64,000 nucleotides of DNA from Sepioteuthis lessoniana (lineage: Eukaryota; Mollusca; Cephalopoda; Myopsida; Loliginidae). Each line of letters opens with the position of its first letter. Positions within the stretch are counted from its first letter, which is position 1. Where the stretch lies: the NCBI GenBank assembly GCA_963585895.1, contig OY757934.1:43266850-43330849 (forward strand), in the 5' to 3' direction. This document shows, piece by piece, positions 30,429-41,929 of the stretch. A program made the translations under genes and the position numbers. Under the pieces are notes generated by a model. It was not told the DNA's origin, did not search any database, and saw only the letters and a list, made by a program, of their open reading frames with translations.

Positions 30429-31620
30429 CGTGTTGCTTTGGTTACTTTAAAATGTCTAGTTATCTGGTTGCCACGGGCTCAAGTTGCTTTGGGTGCCCAT
30501 TGCCTTGGGTGCGAGTTGCAAGGGGTTCAAATTGCTTTGGTTACTTTAAATGTCGAGTTATTGCGTTGCCTCGGGCTCAAGTTGCTTTGGGTGCCAATTG
30601 CCTTGGGTGCGAGTTGCTAGGGGTGCAAATTGCCTTGGTTACTTGAAATAGCGAGTTATCTTGTTACCTAGGGTTCAAGTTGCTTTGGGTGCCCATTGCC
30701 TTGGGTGCGAGATGACTTGGGTGCGTGTTGCTAGGGGTGCAAATTGCTTTGGTTCCTTTAAATGTCGTGTTATTGCGTTGCCTCGGGCTCAAGTTGCTTT
30801 GGGTGCCCATTGCCTTGGGTGCGAGATGCTCACACAAGATGACTTCCCTGGGGCCTTCCAGAAGTTGTTGGAACGGTACATCAAGTGCATTGCAGCAGTT
30901 TGAGATTACTTCGAAGGGGACTAGAGTTTTATGTGTACTATCAATAAAAGTGCCCATACGAAAAAAGTCTGGAAAGTTGCCTCGGGTGCACCTTGCCTTG
31001 GGTGCGTGTTGCTAGGGGTGCAAATTGCTTTGGTTCCTTTAAATGGCGAGTTATCTTGTTGCGTCAGGTGCAAGTTGCTTTGGGTGCCCATTTCCTTTTG
31101 GTGCGAGTTGCTAGGGGTGCAGATTGCTTAGGTTACTTTAAATGCTTAGGGTGCACCTTGCCTTGGGTGCGTATTGCTAGGGGTGCAAATTGGTTTATTA
31201 CTTTAAGTGGCGTGTTATCTCGTTGCCTCGGGTGCAATTTTCTTAGGGTGCCCATTGCATTGGGTGCGAGTTGCTAGGGGTGCAAATTGCTTGGGTTATT
31301 TTAATTGCTTTGGGTGCACATTGCCTTTGGTGCGAGTTGCTAGGGGTGCAAATTGGTTTGGTTACTTTAAATGGCGTGTTATCTCGTTGCCTCGGGTGCA
31401 AGTTGCTTTGGGTGCCCATTTGCCTTGGGTGCGAGTTGCTAGGGGTGCAAATTGCTCAGGTTACTTTAAATGGCGTGTTATCTCGTTGCCTCGGGTGCAA
31501 TTTTCTTTGGGTGCCCATAGTCTTGGGTTCAAGTTGCTAGGTTGCAAATTGCTTTGGTTACTTTAAATGGCGTGTTATCTCGTTGCCTCAGGTGCAAGTT
31601 TCTTTGGGTGCCCATCGGTA
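30428..31620 (+). repeat. GTTGC higher-order tandem array, 98-bp unit
   Basis: The unit runs GGTTACTTTAAATGGCGTG, TTATCTCGTTGCCTCGGGTG, CAAGTTGCTTTGGGTGCCCA, TTGCCTTGGGTGCGAGTTGC, then TAGGGGTGCAAATTG. Spacing between successive TGGCG/TGGCA words is 99, 97 and 98 bp (31372, 31471, 31568; and 33524 to 33622 further on). A mariner 3' fragment at 30826-30975 interrupts it. All open frames here (VALGAHCLGCELLGVQIAL and similar) are the repeat in translation. Confidence 0.88.
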
Positions 31621-34480
31621 TAAACTGTTCTCCTAAAATTGCAAGTTGCCTTGGGTGCGTGTTGCCTTGGGCGCCAGCTGTCTTGTGAGATTTAAATATT
31701 AAGTTTTATTAATTTAAGTTATTTTGGATACGATTTGAGTTGCTAAAGCAATTTGCCTTGGGTGCAAGTTGTTGTCTTGAGAGTTGCTTCGGGTGCAAAT
31801 TGTTTTGGGTGATTTTAATAAACGGGTTGTCTTGGGATAAAAATTTGGTCTTCGGTGTGAGTTTTAGCAACTCACTTAACTCGCAGATTGCACCTAATGT
31901 AAGTAATGACCCAAGCAATTTGCACCCAAAGCAACTTTTCATATGAATGCAAGTTGTATGAAAAGCAAATTGCAATTGATAACAATAATAATGATACTTT
32001 TTCCTATTTTTTTCAAGTCATTAACAGTCATTGTTAATTTACTCTGAAGTCTGAGTAAAAGCAATCACTTCAAGTCTCCAGGATAGTGTTTTAGTCGATC
32101 GAAACACATTGGGTGCAAATTGATGTAGGAGAATGTTGCATTGGTTGTTTTCGGAAAATATTTCTGGTTGCCATATCTGTTGGGAACCTATTTGTTTGTG
32201 ACAATATTTTTCAGTCACAAACCCAGGCAACACGCTGTATGAAAGCATCCAAGGAAATCTGGAAGTAAATAGCACCCGAGGTCACCAAGACAAAAACTCG
32301 AACAAACTCGAGCAAATATCACCCAATGAAACTTGCATCTAAATTGTTCCACAAAATGTTTCCCGAGGTGCAAATTGCCTTTTTAGGGGAACAATTTCTA
32401 CTAACTGTTCATTCAAAGTACCCAAGGCAACTTGCACCATAGTCGACTTGAAAGTTGTTATGGAAATAATTTAATTAATAGATTTTAAACCCAAAGAACT
32501 CTAACCCAAAGCAACTCCTACCAAAGGCACTTGTAATTTTTTAGGGGAACAATTTTTACCAAGAAAACTCGCCATTTTAAGCACCCAAAGCAACTCGCAC
32601 CCAAAGCAACTCGCACCCAAGGCAACTCGCAATTGGGTTTATATAACAAATTGCTTTGTGTGCAATTTGAGTTGTTGTCTTGTGAGTTGCCTTGGCTGCG
32701 AGTTTCTTTTGATGCGAGTTTAAATGTCTTGTTCATGTTTCTTTAAATTGTTCTCCAAAAATTGCAAGTTGCTTTAGGTTCGAGTTGCTTATGTGCTTTA
32801 AATGATGGGTTTTATATAGCAAGTTGCTTTGATACGATTTAAATGCAATTTACTAGTTAGGGGAATAATGTAAAACACCATTTAAACTAGCAACTTTCAC
32901 CCAAGGCAACTACCAAGATAACAACTGGCACCCAAGGCAAATCACACATAAAGAAACTTGTTATATAAAAAGCACCCAATTGCTCTTATCCATAGAAACT
33001 CGTACCCAAGACATTTCGCAATTTAGTTTTGCTGAAAAGTTGCGTTGGGTGCTTGTTGATTGGTGTTTTGGGTGTTAAAGTTACCTTTGATTTATTTAAT
33101 TTATTCTAATTTATTTTACTTAAATAAATCAAAGTTCGAGTTGACTAGGGAGCGTGTAGCTTCGTTTACAACATTAAAAAAGTGTGTGTATTCTGAAGTG
33201 CTTCGATTGCGTGTTGCCTAGGTTGTGTGTTGCCAAGAATGCGTGTGAGTTGCGATTGGTGCAAATTGGCTTCGTTGCCTTGGGTGTGGTGTTGCCTTGG
33301 GTGCACGTGTTGCTTTTAGAGCAAGTTAACTTAGATAAATGGAAAATTATCTTGGTACTGTTGCCTTAATTGCGTGTTCCTTTGGGTGCGTGTTGCAGTG
33401 TGTGTGTTACTTTGAGTGGAAGTTACTTTGGTTGTTTTAAATAGTGAATTACTTGGTGCTATATGCGTGCACCTGCCTTGGGTGCGTGTTGGTAGGGGCG
33501 CAAATTGCTTTGGTTACTTTAAATGGCAAGTTATCACGTTGCCTCGGGTGCAAGTTGCTTTGGGTGCCCATTGCCTTGGGTGCGAGTTGCTAGGGGTGCA
33601 AATTGGTTTGGTTACTTTAAATGGCAAGTTATCTCGTTGCTTTGGGTGCAACTTGCTTTGGGTGCAACTTGCACTAAAATTGCGAGTTGCCTTGGTCGCG
33701 AGTTGCCTTAGGCGCGAGTTGCCTTGGGAGCTTTAAACAGTTTAAGTTACTTTTTGGATGCGATTTGAGTTGCTAAAGCAATTTGCCTTGGGTGCAAGTT
33801 GTTGTCTTGGGAATTGCCTCGGGTGCGAATTACTTTTGGTGCTTTTATACCAAGACAATTCGTCTTGGGTGTAAGTTTTAGTTCGGTTAAGATTGAACTT
33901 AAAGCACCGCACATAACTTGCAGATCGAAGCAATTTGTCCCAAGCAATTTGCACTCAAAGCAATTTGTCCCAAGCAATTTGCACTCAAAGCAACTTGTCA
34001 TATGAAATCAAGTTGTATAAAAAGCAAATTGTAATAATAATGATAACAATAATAATGATACTTTTTCCGATTTTTTTTTTCAATGGTGAAAAACTCGGAA
34101 AAGCATCATTATAGTTAACAGTCATTATTGTTAACAGTCATTGTTAATTTACACTGAAGTCTGAGTGAAAGCAAATCCCCTCAAGTCTCCAGGATAGTGT
34201 TTTAGTCGATCTAAACAATCTGATCTGTACGTTGATCCAATATCGAGTACCTGGGAGATATCATATGGCATTATTGCTTTGGGTGCGAATTGACATTGGT
34301 GCATATTGACCTGGGTGCAAATTGACATAGGAGAATGTTGCATTGGGTGTTTTCGGAAAATATTTTTGGTTGCCACATCTGTTGGGAACACATTTGTTTG
34401 TGACAATATTTTTCAGTCGCAAACCCAGGCAGCACGCTGTATGAAAGCATTCAAGGAAATCTACATCAAAAGTCACTTGC
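31621..34480. repeat. GTTGC mosaic repeat domain III
   Basis: Same word in mixed orientation: forward to about 31850, mostly complement at 32260-32640, forward at 32680-32860, and forward at 33040-33850 with another 98-bp run at 33480-33660. Small minus-strand R4-like scraps (AAGTCTCCAGGATAGTG) lie at 32040-32100 and 34145-34215. Confidence 0.8.
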
Positions 34481-34640
34481 ACCCAAACCAACTCGCCATA
34501 CAAAATCCCCCAAAGAAAAACGGCAAATGATATCCCAAAAGACCTCGAAATTACAGGAACAATCAAAGCCATAAAGACCATAGCATTGTTAAGATCGGCT
34601 TGAATACTTGGAAGAGTCATGGAAACCTGAGGGCACATGC
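34480..34640 (+). mobile_element. R4-like LINE scrap
   Basis: + strand shows ACCTCGAAATTACAGG, then AAGACCATAGCATTGTTAAG and CTTGGAAGAGTCATGGAAAC, the 'LEI...KTIALLRSA...RVMET' end of the R4-like C-terminus. It marks the right edge of the direct duplicate. Confidence 0.6.
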
Positions 34641-34856
34641 TGTCACTCAGGATCCAGAGACGCCGGTGGAAGAAATGTATTAAGGAAGAGAACAAAAATC
34701 TGCTTCACTTAAAGAGAAACCGTAAGCAAAGTGGATATAGAAATCGTAAGCAAAGAGTATATAGAAATCCTAAGCAAAGTGGATATACAAAAGAAAAATG
34801 ACAGAAATTTGGGCAAAATCCGCTAGATTTAATACAAGCCTAAGACCTTATGAATT

Positions 34857-34930
34857 GAATTACCATGACCAGAAAATCCGGCGAACACTTACGCACGACA
34901 TACGGAAACACTGTTTCGACCTTATTGTTG
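34857..34930 (-). mobile_element. SINE-E fragment
   Basis: GAATTACCATGACCAGAAAA followed by TCCGGCGAACACTTACGCAC, one arm of the SINE-E foldback. Confidence 0.7.
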
Positions 34931-34939
34931 GGGACAATA

Positions 34940-36300
34940 TTTGTTTGTGGCTATATTTGTTATCCTGAAGAGTTTTTCGAGTATTCGTGCTGATCTTTAC
35001 AACCAAGACAACCAAGGCAACATGAACTAAAAAAACAAAAAGCAAAGGAATACATTCCGAAAGTAAATAACACCCAAGGCAACCAAGACAACAGGCACCT
35101 AAGGCAACTTTAAAGTGGAACACTCAAGGTCACTAAAGCAACATACAATCTAAGGCAACATATACCCAAGGTAACAGGCACCAAAGGGAACCATGATGTG
35201 GAATCAAGTCCACATGCATGTAGGCATCTTGCATCCAAGGACTATAGACTTGGGTGCCTCAGGTGCATAATGTAAATGGTAAGTTGTTTTGTTGCTTCGG
35301 GAGAGTATATCTCCTGAAGCAACAAAACAGCTTACCATTTAAAGCAATCAAGGTAAATCACACTATAGGCGTGTTGCCTTGATTTCGTGTTCTGTAAAGG
35401 TAACACGTAACCGAGGCAACCAAAGCAACACGAAACGTGCATCAAGACAACACGATTCCAAGGCAGCGCTAGAGGCAACCAAGACAACATGCTTCAAGGC
35501 AATACGTTCCGGAAGTAAATAGCACCCGAGGTCACCAAGACAAAAACTCGAACAAACTCGAATAAATTGCAACCAAGGAAACTTGCATCTAAATTGTTCC
35601 ATAAAAAGTTTCCCGAGGTGCAAATTGCCTTTTTAGGGGAACAATTTCTACCAACTGTCCATTTAAAGCACCCAAGGCAACTTGCACCCTAGTCAACTCA
35701 AAAGTTGTAATGGAAATAATTTAATTCATAGATTTTAAACCCAAAGAACTCTCACCCAAAGCAATTCCCGCCCAAAGCACTCGCAATTTTTTAGGGGAAC
35801 AATTTTTACCATGAAAACTCGCCATTTTAAGCACCCAAAGCAACTCGCACCCAATGCAACTTGCAATTGTGTTTCCTATAACAAATTGCTCTGTGTGCAA
35901 TTTGAGTTGTCTTGGGGGCGAGTTTCTTTTGATGCGAGTTTAAATGTCTTGTTCATGTTACTTTAAATTGTTCCCCAAAATTTGAAATTTGCTTTAGGTT
36001 CGAGTTGCTTGTGAGCTTTAAATGATAGGTTTTATATAGCAAGTTGCTTTGGGTGTGATTCAAATGCAATTTACTAGTTGTTGTAACATTACAAAAAATG
36101 TGTGCTTTGGTTGCGTGTTGTGTAGGGTGTGTGTTGCCAAGAATGCGTGTTTATCTCAGTGCGAGTTGCGATTGGGTGTGAGTTGCCAAGGCTGTTGTGT
36201 TAATTTTGGAGCAGGTTAACGTGGTTGCTTTAAATAGTGAATTTCTTGGGGCCTTCAATAAGTTTCCAGACTGTTTTTGTACAGGCATTTAAAATTATCG
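34940..36300. repeat. GTTGC mosaic repeat domain IV
   Basis: Mostly complement orientation up to 35880, then forward. The stretch from about 35510 to 36110 is a third, more diverged copy of 32255-32875 (shared AGTAAATAGCACCCGAGGTC and CCTTTTTAGGGGAACAATTT). A 31-bp-arm inverted repeat lies at 35274-35340. Confidence 0.8.
35274..35340. repeat. Inverted repeat, 31-bp arms
   Basis: AAATGGTAAGTTGTTTTGTT... pairs with ...AACAAAACAGCTTACCATTT with two or three mismatches and a 5-base centre. Confidence 0.9.
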
Positions 36301-36449
36301 TAGACTCTTGAAAATTCACTATGTTATTGCTATATATAATATGAGATGACTGACCAATCTTCATGATTTCAGGTTCAAATAAACAGCTACAGTAGGAATT
36401 GGAATACACACTACTAAAGGCTGATTGTCACAGCTGGTGAATTTCAAAA

Positions 36450-37075
36450 ATGCAATCTGACAATTTAGAAGAACGATATGCAATAAAATTGTGTTTTAAA
36501 CTTGGAAAAAATGCCGCTGAAACGTATGGAATTCTTCAGACTGCTTTTGGAGCATCTTGCATGAATCGAGCATGAGTTTTTGAGTGGCATAAGAGATTCA
36601 AGGAAGCCAGGGAGTCTGTGAGGGATGATGAGAGATGTGGGAGGAGTAAGGAAGTCAATACACCAGAGTTGATTGGCCAAAGGGCTAGGGTTACTATGTT
36701 GAGGTTTTAATGGAGTTCAGCAAGAGATTCCTTCGGAAGAGGCTTGCACTTTTCAAATCGGGTCAGTGTCATTTCCACCAGGATAATACACCAGTCCACA
36801 ACTCCATCCTTTTCACAGACTATTTGATCAAGATGGGCATCAAGACAGTTACTCACCCTCCCTCGAGACCTTGTTCCCTGCGACTTTTGCTTATTCCCTT
36901 AGCTCAGAGGCTGTCGTTATGCTTTTTGGAGATGAAAGTGGCTGTGAAGAAGGTTATTGACACGCTCACACAAAAGGTCTTCCCTGGGGCCTTCGAGAAG
37001 TTGTTGTACCAACAAGTGCATTGCAGCCGGAGGAGATTACTTCGAAGAGTTTCATGTGTACTATCAATAAAAGTG
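36450..37075 (+). pseudogene. Mariner (SETMAR-type) transposase with internal deletion
   Basis: ATG at 36450 opens MQSDNLEERYAIKLCFKLGK, the mariner N-terminal helix-turn-helix, continuing to FEWHKRFKEARESVRDDERC and EVNTPELIGQRARV (about 36690). A TGA at 36573-36575 replaces a sense codon. The sequence then jumps to YVEVLMEFSKRFLRKRLALF (36697-36755), which in a full mariner lies beyond the first catalytic aspartate. Roughly half of the protein is thus deleted and the frame changes. The C-terminal half repeats that at 30065-30428, with the HQDN aspartate and LVPCDF in a shifted frame. Ends at KVPM before the GTTGC array. Confidence 0.9.
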
Positions 37076-40000
37076 CCCATGCGTGTTGCTTTGGTTACTT
37101 TAAAATGTCTAGTTATCTGGTTGCCACGGGCTCAAGTTGCTTTGGGTGCCCATTGCCTTGGGTGCGAGTTGCATGGGGTTCAAATTGCTTTGGTTACTTT
37201 AAATGTCGATTTATTGCGTTGCCTCAGGCTCAAGTTGCTTTGGGTGCCCATTGCCTTGGGTGCGAGTTGCTATGGTGCAAATTGCCTTGGTTACTTTAAA
37301 TACCGAGTTATCTTGTTACCTCGGGTTCAAGTTGCTTTGGGTGCCCATTGCCTTGGGTGCGAGATGCTACAATAGATGACTTCCCTGGGGCCTTCCAGAA
37401 GTTGTTGGAACGGTACATCAAGTGCATTGCAGCAGTTTGAGATTACTTCGAAGGAGACTAGAGTTTTATGTGTACTATCAATAAAAGTGCCCATACGAAA
37501 AAAGTCTGGAAACTTAGTAAATTATCCTCGTATCTTGTTACTTTAGGCAACGTATTGCCCCGGGTGCACCTTGCCTTGGGTGCGTGTTGCTAGGGGTGCA
37601 AATTGCTTTGGTTCCTTTAAATGGCGAGTTATCTTGTTGCGTCAGGTGCAAGTTGCTTTGGGTACCCATTTCCTTTTGGTGCGAGTTGCTAGGGGTGCAA
37701 ATTGCTTTGGTTACTTTAAATGTCGTGTTATTGCGTTGCCTCGGGCTCAAGTTACTTTGGGTGCCCATTGCCTTGGGTGCGAGTTGCTAGGGTGAAAATT
37801 GCCTTGGTTACTTTAAATAGCGAGTTATCTTGTTACCTCGGGTTAAAGTTGCTTTGGGTGCCCATTGCCTTAGGTGCGAGATGCTCACACAAGATGACTT
37901 TCCTGGGGCCTTCCAGAAGTTGTTGGAACGGTACATCAAGTGCATTGCAGCAGTTTGAGATTACTTCGAAGGGGACTAGAGTTTTGTGTACTATCAATAA
38001 AAGTGCCCATACGAGAAAAGTCTGGAAACTTAGTAAATTATCCTCGTATCTTGTTACTTTAGGCAACGTATTGCCTCGAGTGCACCTTGCCTTGGGTGCG
38101 TGTTGCTAGGGGTGCAAATTGCTTTGGTTCCTTTAAATGGCGAGTTATCTTGTTGCGTCAGGTGCAAATTGCTTTGGGTGCCCATTTCCTTTTGGTGCGA
38201 GTTGCTAGGGGTGCAGATTGCTTAGGTTACTTTAAATGCTTAGGGTGCACCTTGCCTTGGGTGCGTATTGCTAGGGGTGCAAATTGGTTTATTACTTTAA
38301 GTGGCGTGTTATCTCGTTGCCTCGGGTGCAAGTTTCTTAGGGTGCCCATTGCATTGGGTGCGAGTTGCTAGGGGTGCAAATTGCTTGGGTTATTTTAATT
38401 GCTTTGGGTGCACATTGCCTTTGGTGCGAGTTGCTAGGGGTGCAAATTGGTTTGGTTACTTTAAATGGCGTGTTATCTCGTTGCCTCGGGTGCAAGTTGC
38501 TTTAGGTGCCCATTTGCCTTGGGTGCGAGTTGCTAGGGGTGCAAATTGCTCAGGTTACTTTAAATGGCGTGTTATCTCGTTGCCTCGGGTGCAATTTTCT
38601 TTGGGTGCCCATAGTCTTGGGTTCAAGTTGCTAGGTTGCAAATTGCTTTGGTTACTTTAAATGGCGTGTTATCTCGTTGCCTCAGGTGCAAGTTTCTTTG
38701 GGTGCCCATCGGTATAAACTGTTCTCCTAAAATTGCAAGTTGCCTTGGGTGCGTGTTGCCTTGGGCGCCAGCTGTCTTGTGAGATTTAAATATTAAGTTT
38801 TATTAATTTAAGTTATTTTGGATACGATTTGAGTTGCTAAAGCAATTTGCCTTGGGTGCAAGTTGTTGTCTTGAGAGTTGCTTCGGGTGCAAATTGTTTT
38901 GGGTGATTTTAATAAACGGGTTGTCTTGGGATAAAAATTTGGTCTTCGGTGTGAGTTTTAGCAACTCACTTAACTCGCAGATTGCACCTAATGTAAGTAA
39001 TGACCCAAGCAATTTGCACCCAAAGCAACTTTTCATATGAATGCAAGTTGTATGAAAAGCAAATTGCATTTGATAACAATAATAATGATACTTTTTCCTA
39101 TTTTTTTTCAAGTCATTAACAGTCATTGTTAATTTACTCTGAAGTCTGAGTAAAAGCAATCACTTCAAGTCTCCAGGATAGTGTTTTAGTCGATCGAAAC
39201 ACATTGGGTGCAAATTGATGTAGGAGAATGTTGCATTGGTTGTTTTCGGAAAATATTTCTGGTTGCCATATCTGTTGGGAACCCATTTGTTTGTGACAAT
39301 ATTTTTCAGTCACAAACCCAGGCAACACGCTGTATGAAAGCATCCAAGGAAATCTGGAAGTAAATAGCACCCGAGGTCACCAAGACAAAAACTCGAACAA
39401 ACTCGAGCAAATATCACCCAATGAAACTTGCATCTAAATTGTTCCACAAAATGTTTCCCGAGGTGCAAATTGCCTTTTTAGGGGAACAATTTCTACTAAC
39501 TGTTCATTCAAAGTACCCAAGGCAACTTGCACCATAGTCGACTTGAAAGTTGTTATGGAAATAATTTAATTAATAGATTTTAAACCCAAAGAACTCTAAC
39601 CCAAAGCAACTCCTACCAAAGGCACTTGTAATTTTTTAGGGGAACAATTTTTACCAAGAAAACTCGCCATTTTAAGCACCCAAAGCAACTCGCACCCAAG
39701 GCAACTCGCAATTGGGTTTATATAACAAATTGCTTTGTGTGCAATTTGAGTTGTTGTCTTGTGAGTTGCCTTGGCTGCGAGTTTCTTTTGATGCGAGTTT
39801 AAATGTCTTGTTCATGTTTCTTTAAATTGTTCTCCAAAAATTGCAAGTTGCTTTAGGTTCGAGTTGCTTATGTGCTTTAAATGATGGGTTTTATATAGCA
39901 AGTTGCTTTGATACGATTTAAATGCAATTTACTAGTTAGGGGAATAATGTAAAACACCATTTAAACTAGCAACTTTCACCCAAGGCAACTACCAAGATAA

Positions 40001-41575
40001 CAACTGGCACCCAAGGCAAATCACACATAAAGAAACTTGTTATATAAAAAGTACCCAATTGCTCTCATCCATAGAAACTCGTACCCAAGACATTTCGCAA
40101 TTTAGTTTTGCTAAAAAGTTGCGTTGGGTACGAGTTGCGTTGAGTGCTTGTTGATTGGTTCTTTTGAGTGTTAAGTTACCTTTGATTTATTTAAGTTGCA
40201 CCTGAGTCAACTTTAATAAATCAAAAGTAAAGTTCGAGTTGACTAAGACGCGTGTAGCCTCGTTTACAACATTACAAAAGGTGTGTGTATTCTGAAGTGC
40301 TTCGATTGCGTGTTGCCCAGGTTGTGTGTTGCCAAGAATGCGTGCGAGTTGCGATTGGTGCAAATTGGCTTCGTTGCCTTGGGTGCGGTGTTGCCTTGGG
40401 TGTACGTGTTGCTTTTAGGGCAAGTTAATTTAGTTGCTTTAAATAGAAAATTATCTTGGTAATGTTGCCTCAATTGCGTGTTCTTTTGGGTGCGTGTTGC
40501 AGGGGGTCTGTGTTACTTTGGGTGTAAGTTGCTTTGGTTGTTTTAAATAGTGAATTACTTGGTGCTTTTTGCTTGCACCTAGCCTTGGGTGCGTGTTACT
40601 TTAAATGGCGAGTTATCTCGTTACCTCGGATGCAAGTTGCTTTGGGTGCCCATTGCCTTGGGTGCGAGTGTCTAGGGGTGAAAATTGGTTTGGTTACTTT
40701 AAATGGCGAGTTATCACGTTGCCTCGGGTGCAAGTTGCTTTGGGTGCCCATTGCCTTGGGTGCGTGTTGGTAGGGGTGCAAGTTGGTTTGGTTACTTTAA
40801 ATGGCGTGTTATCTCGTTGCCTCGGGTGCCAGTGTCCTTGGGTGCTTTAACGGGGAAGTTTTCTTGGTATAAATTGTTCTCCTAAAATTGCGAGTTGCCT
40901 TGGGCGCGAGTTGCGCGAGTTGCCTTGGGAGCTTTAAATAATAGGTTTTATTAATTTAAGTTACTTTGGATGCGATTTGAGTAGCTAAAGCAAATTTGTT
41001 TTGGGTGCAAGTTGTTTTCTTGGGAATTGCCTCGGGTGCGAACTCAAAGCACCTCACATAACTCGCAGATCGAACCCAAAGTAACTAATGTCCCAAGCAA
41101 TTTGTACTCAAAGCAACTTGTCATATGAAAGCAAGTTGTATGAAAAGCAAATTGCAATAATAATGATAACAATAATAATGATACTTTTTCCGAATTTTTT
41201 TTCACCATTAACAGTCATTAACAGTCGTTATTAACAGTCATTGTTAATTTACACTGAAGTCTGAGTGAAAGCAAATCCCCTCAAGTCTCCAGGATAGTGT
41301 TTTAGTCGATCTAAACAATCTGATCTGTATGTTGCTCCAATATCGAGTGCCTGGGAGATATCATATGGCATTATTGCTTTGGGTGCAAATTGACATTGGT
41401 GCAATTTGCCCTGGGTGCAAATTGACATAGGAGAATGTTGCATTGGGTGTTTTCGGAAAATATTTTTGGTTGCCATATCCATTGGGAACACATTTGTTTG
41501 TGACAATATTTTTCAGTCGCAAACCCAGGCAACACGCTGTATGAAAGCATTCAAGGAAATCTGCATCAAAAGTAA
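36721..41575 (+). repeat. Direct segmental duplicate, copy 2
   Basis: Same order as 30066-34480, about 0.45 kb longer because of two extra mariner-tail/GTTGC blocks near 37366-38065 and small indels. Here the left side continues into the proper mariner N-terminus, whereas copy 1 is joined to an R4-like LINE. Copy 2 is thus closer to the source arrangement at this edge. Confidence 0.9.
37076..41575. repeat. GTTGC mosaic repeat domain V
   Basis: 98-bp array (37080-38700) with mariner 3' fragments at 37366-37545 and 37882-38065, then mixed-orientation modules. A further 98-bp run lies at 40590-40850. Ends at the foldback beginning about 41575. Confidence 0.85.
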
Positions 41576-41576
41576 C

Positions 41577-41812
41577 TACATCCTTTATTGAAACTACGTC
41601 CTTTATTGAACTACGTCCTTTATTGAAACCACGGGGGTCGCCTGTTCTGATTCCGTTTGCCATAACCGGGTACAAGTGTTAAGTATTCCTGTATATTACT
41701 CGCTTGTAGTGAGGATTGAACCTGCAAACACTTGTACCCGGTTATGGCAAACGGAATCAGAACAGGCGACCCCTGTGGTTTCAATAAAGGACGTAGTTCG
41801 AAGTTCCGTGAA
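41577..41812. repeat. Long foldback with about 73-bp arms
   Basis: The left arm (about 41603-41680) contains CTACGTCCTTTATTGAAACC and GGTCGCCTGTTCTGATTCCG. The right arm (about 41728-41802) is its complement with one or two mismatches. The loop is about 47 bases. Before the left arm, CTACGTCCTTTATTGAA is repeated three times with small changes. Probably the end structure of a retroelement of the Penelope or related type (see the next entry). Confidence 0.85.
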
Positions 41813-41831
41813 GGTTCCCGAGTTCGACAAA

Positions 41832-41873
41832 CACCTGAAGAAGGCCGGAGGACATATCGGCCGAAACGTTGTG
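41832..41873 (+). ncRNA. Candidate minimal hammerhead ribozyme motif
   Basis: The conserved core is present: CTGAAGA (41835-41841, fits CUGANGA), stem II GGCCG/CGGCC (41843-41847 with 41858-41862), GAA (41863-41865), a self-complementary ACGT (41866-41869) where stem III begins, T at the cleavage position (41870), and GTG (41871-41873) able to pair with CAC (41832-41834) as stem I. Such minimal type I hammerheads with a tiny stem III occur in Penelope-like retroelements and probably act as dimers. Activity is unproven; stem I is short and GUU is a weaker cleavage triplet than GUC. Confidence 0.4.
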
Positions 41874-41929
41874 GAAATAACAATAAAGATGAAGACAATA
41901 GTCCGAAAACCCTTAATGATAAAAATAGC

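Larger units (their letters stand above)
30066..34480 (+). repeat. Direct segmental duplicate, copy 1 (partner 36721-41575)
   Basis: Mariner C-terminus, 98-bp GTTGC array, spacer modules and a short R4-like remnant occur in the same order in both copies. Over about 31560-33040 against 38655-40090 the copies are almost identical by eye. Differences include one 16-bp unit gained or lost (32598-32613 region) and an extra mariner-tail block in copy 2. The duplication must be much younger than the transposons inside it. Confidence 0.9.

Noticed and set aside
30054-31566. Long open frames through the GTTGC array (for example 188 and 119 codons)
   Set aside because: Only the first 120 or so codons at 30065-30428 are mariner. 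The rest translates the 16-bp word in a frame without stops and appears in all three frames.
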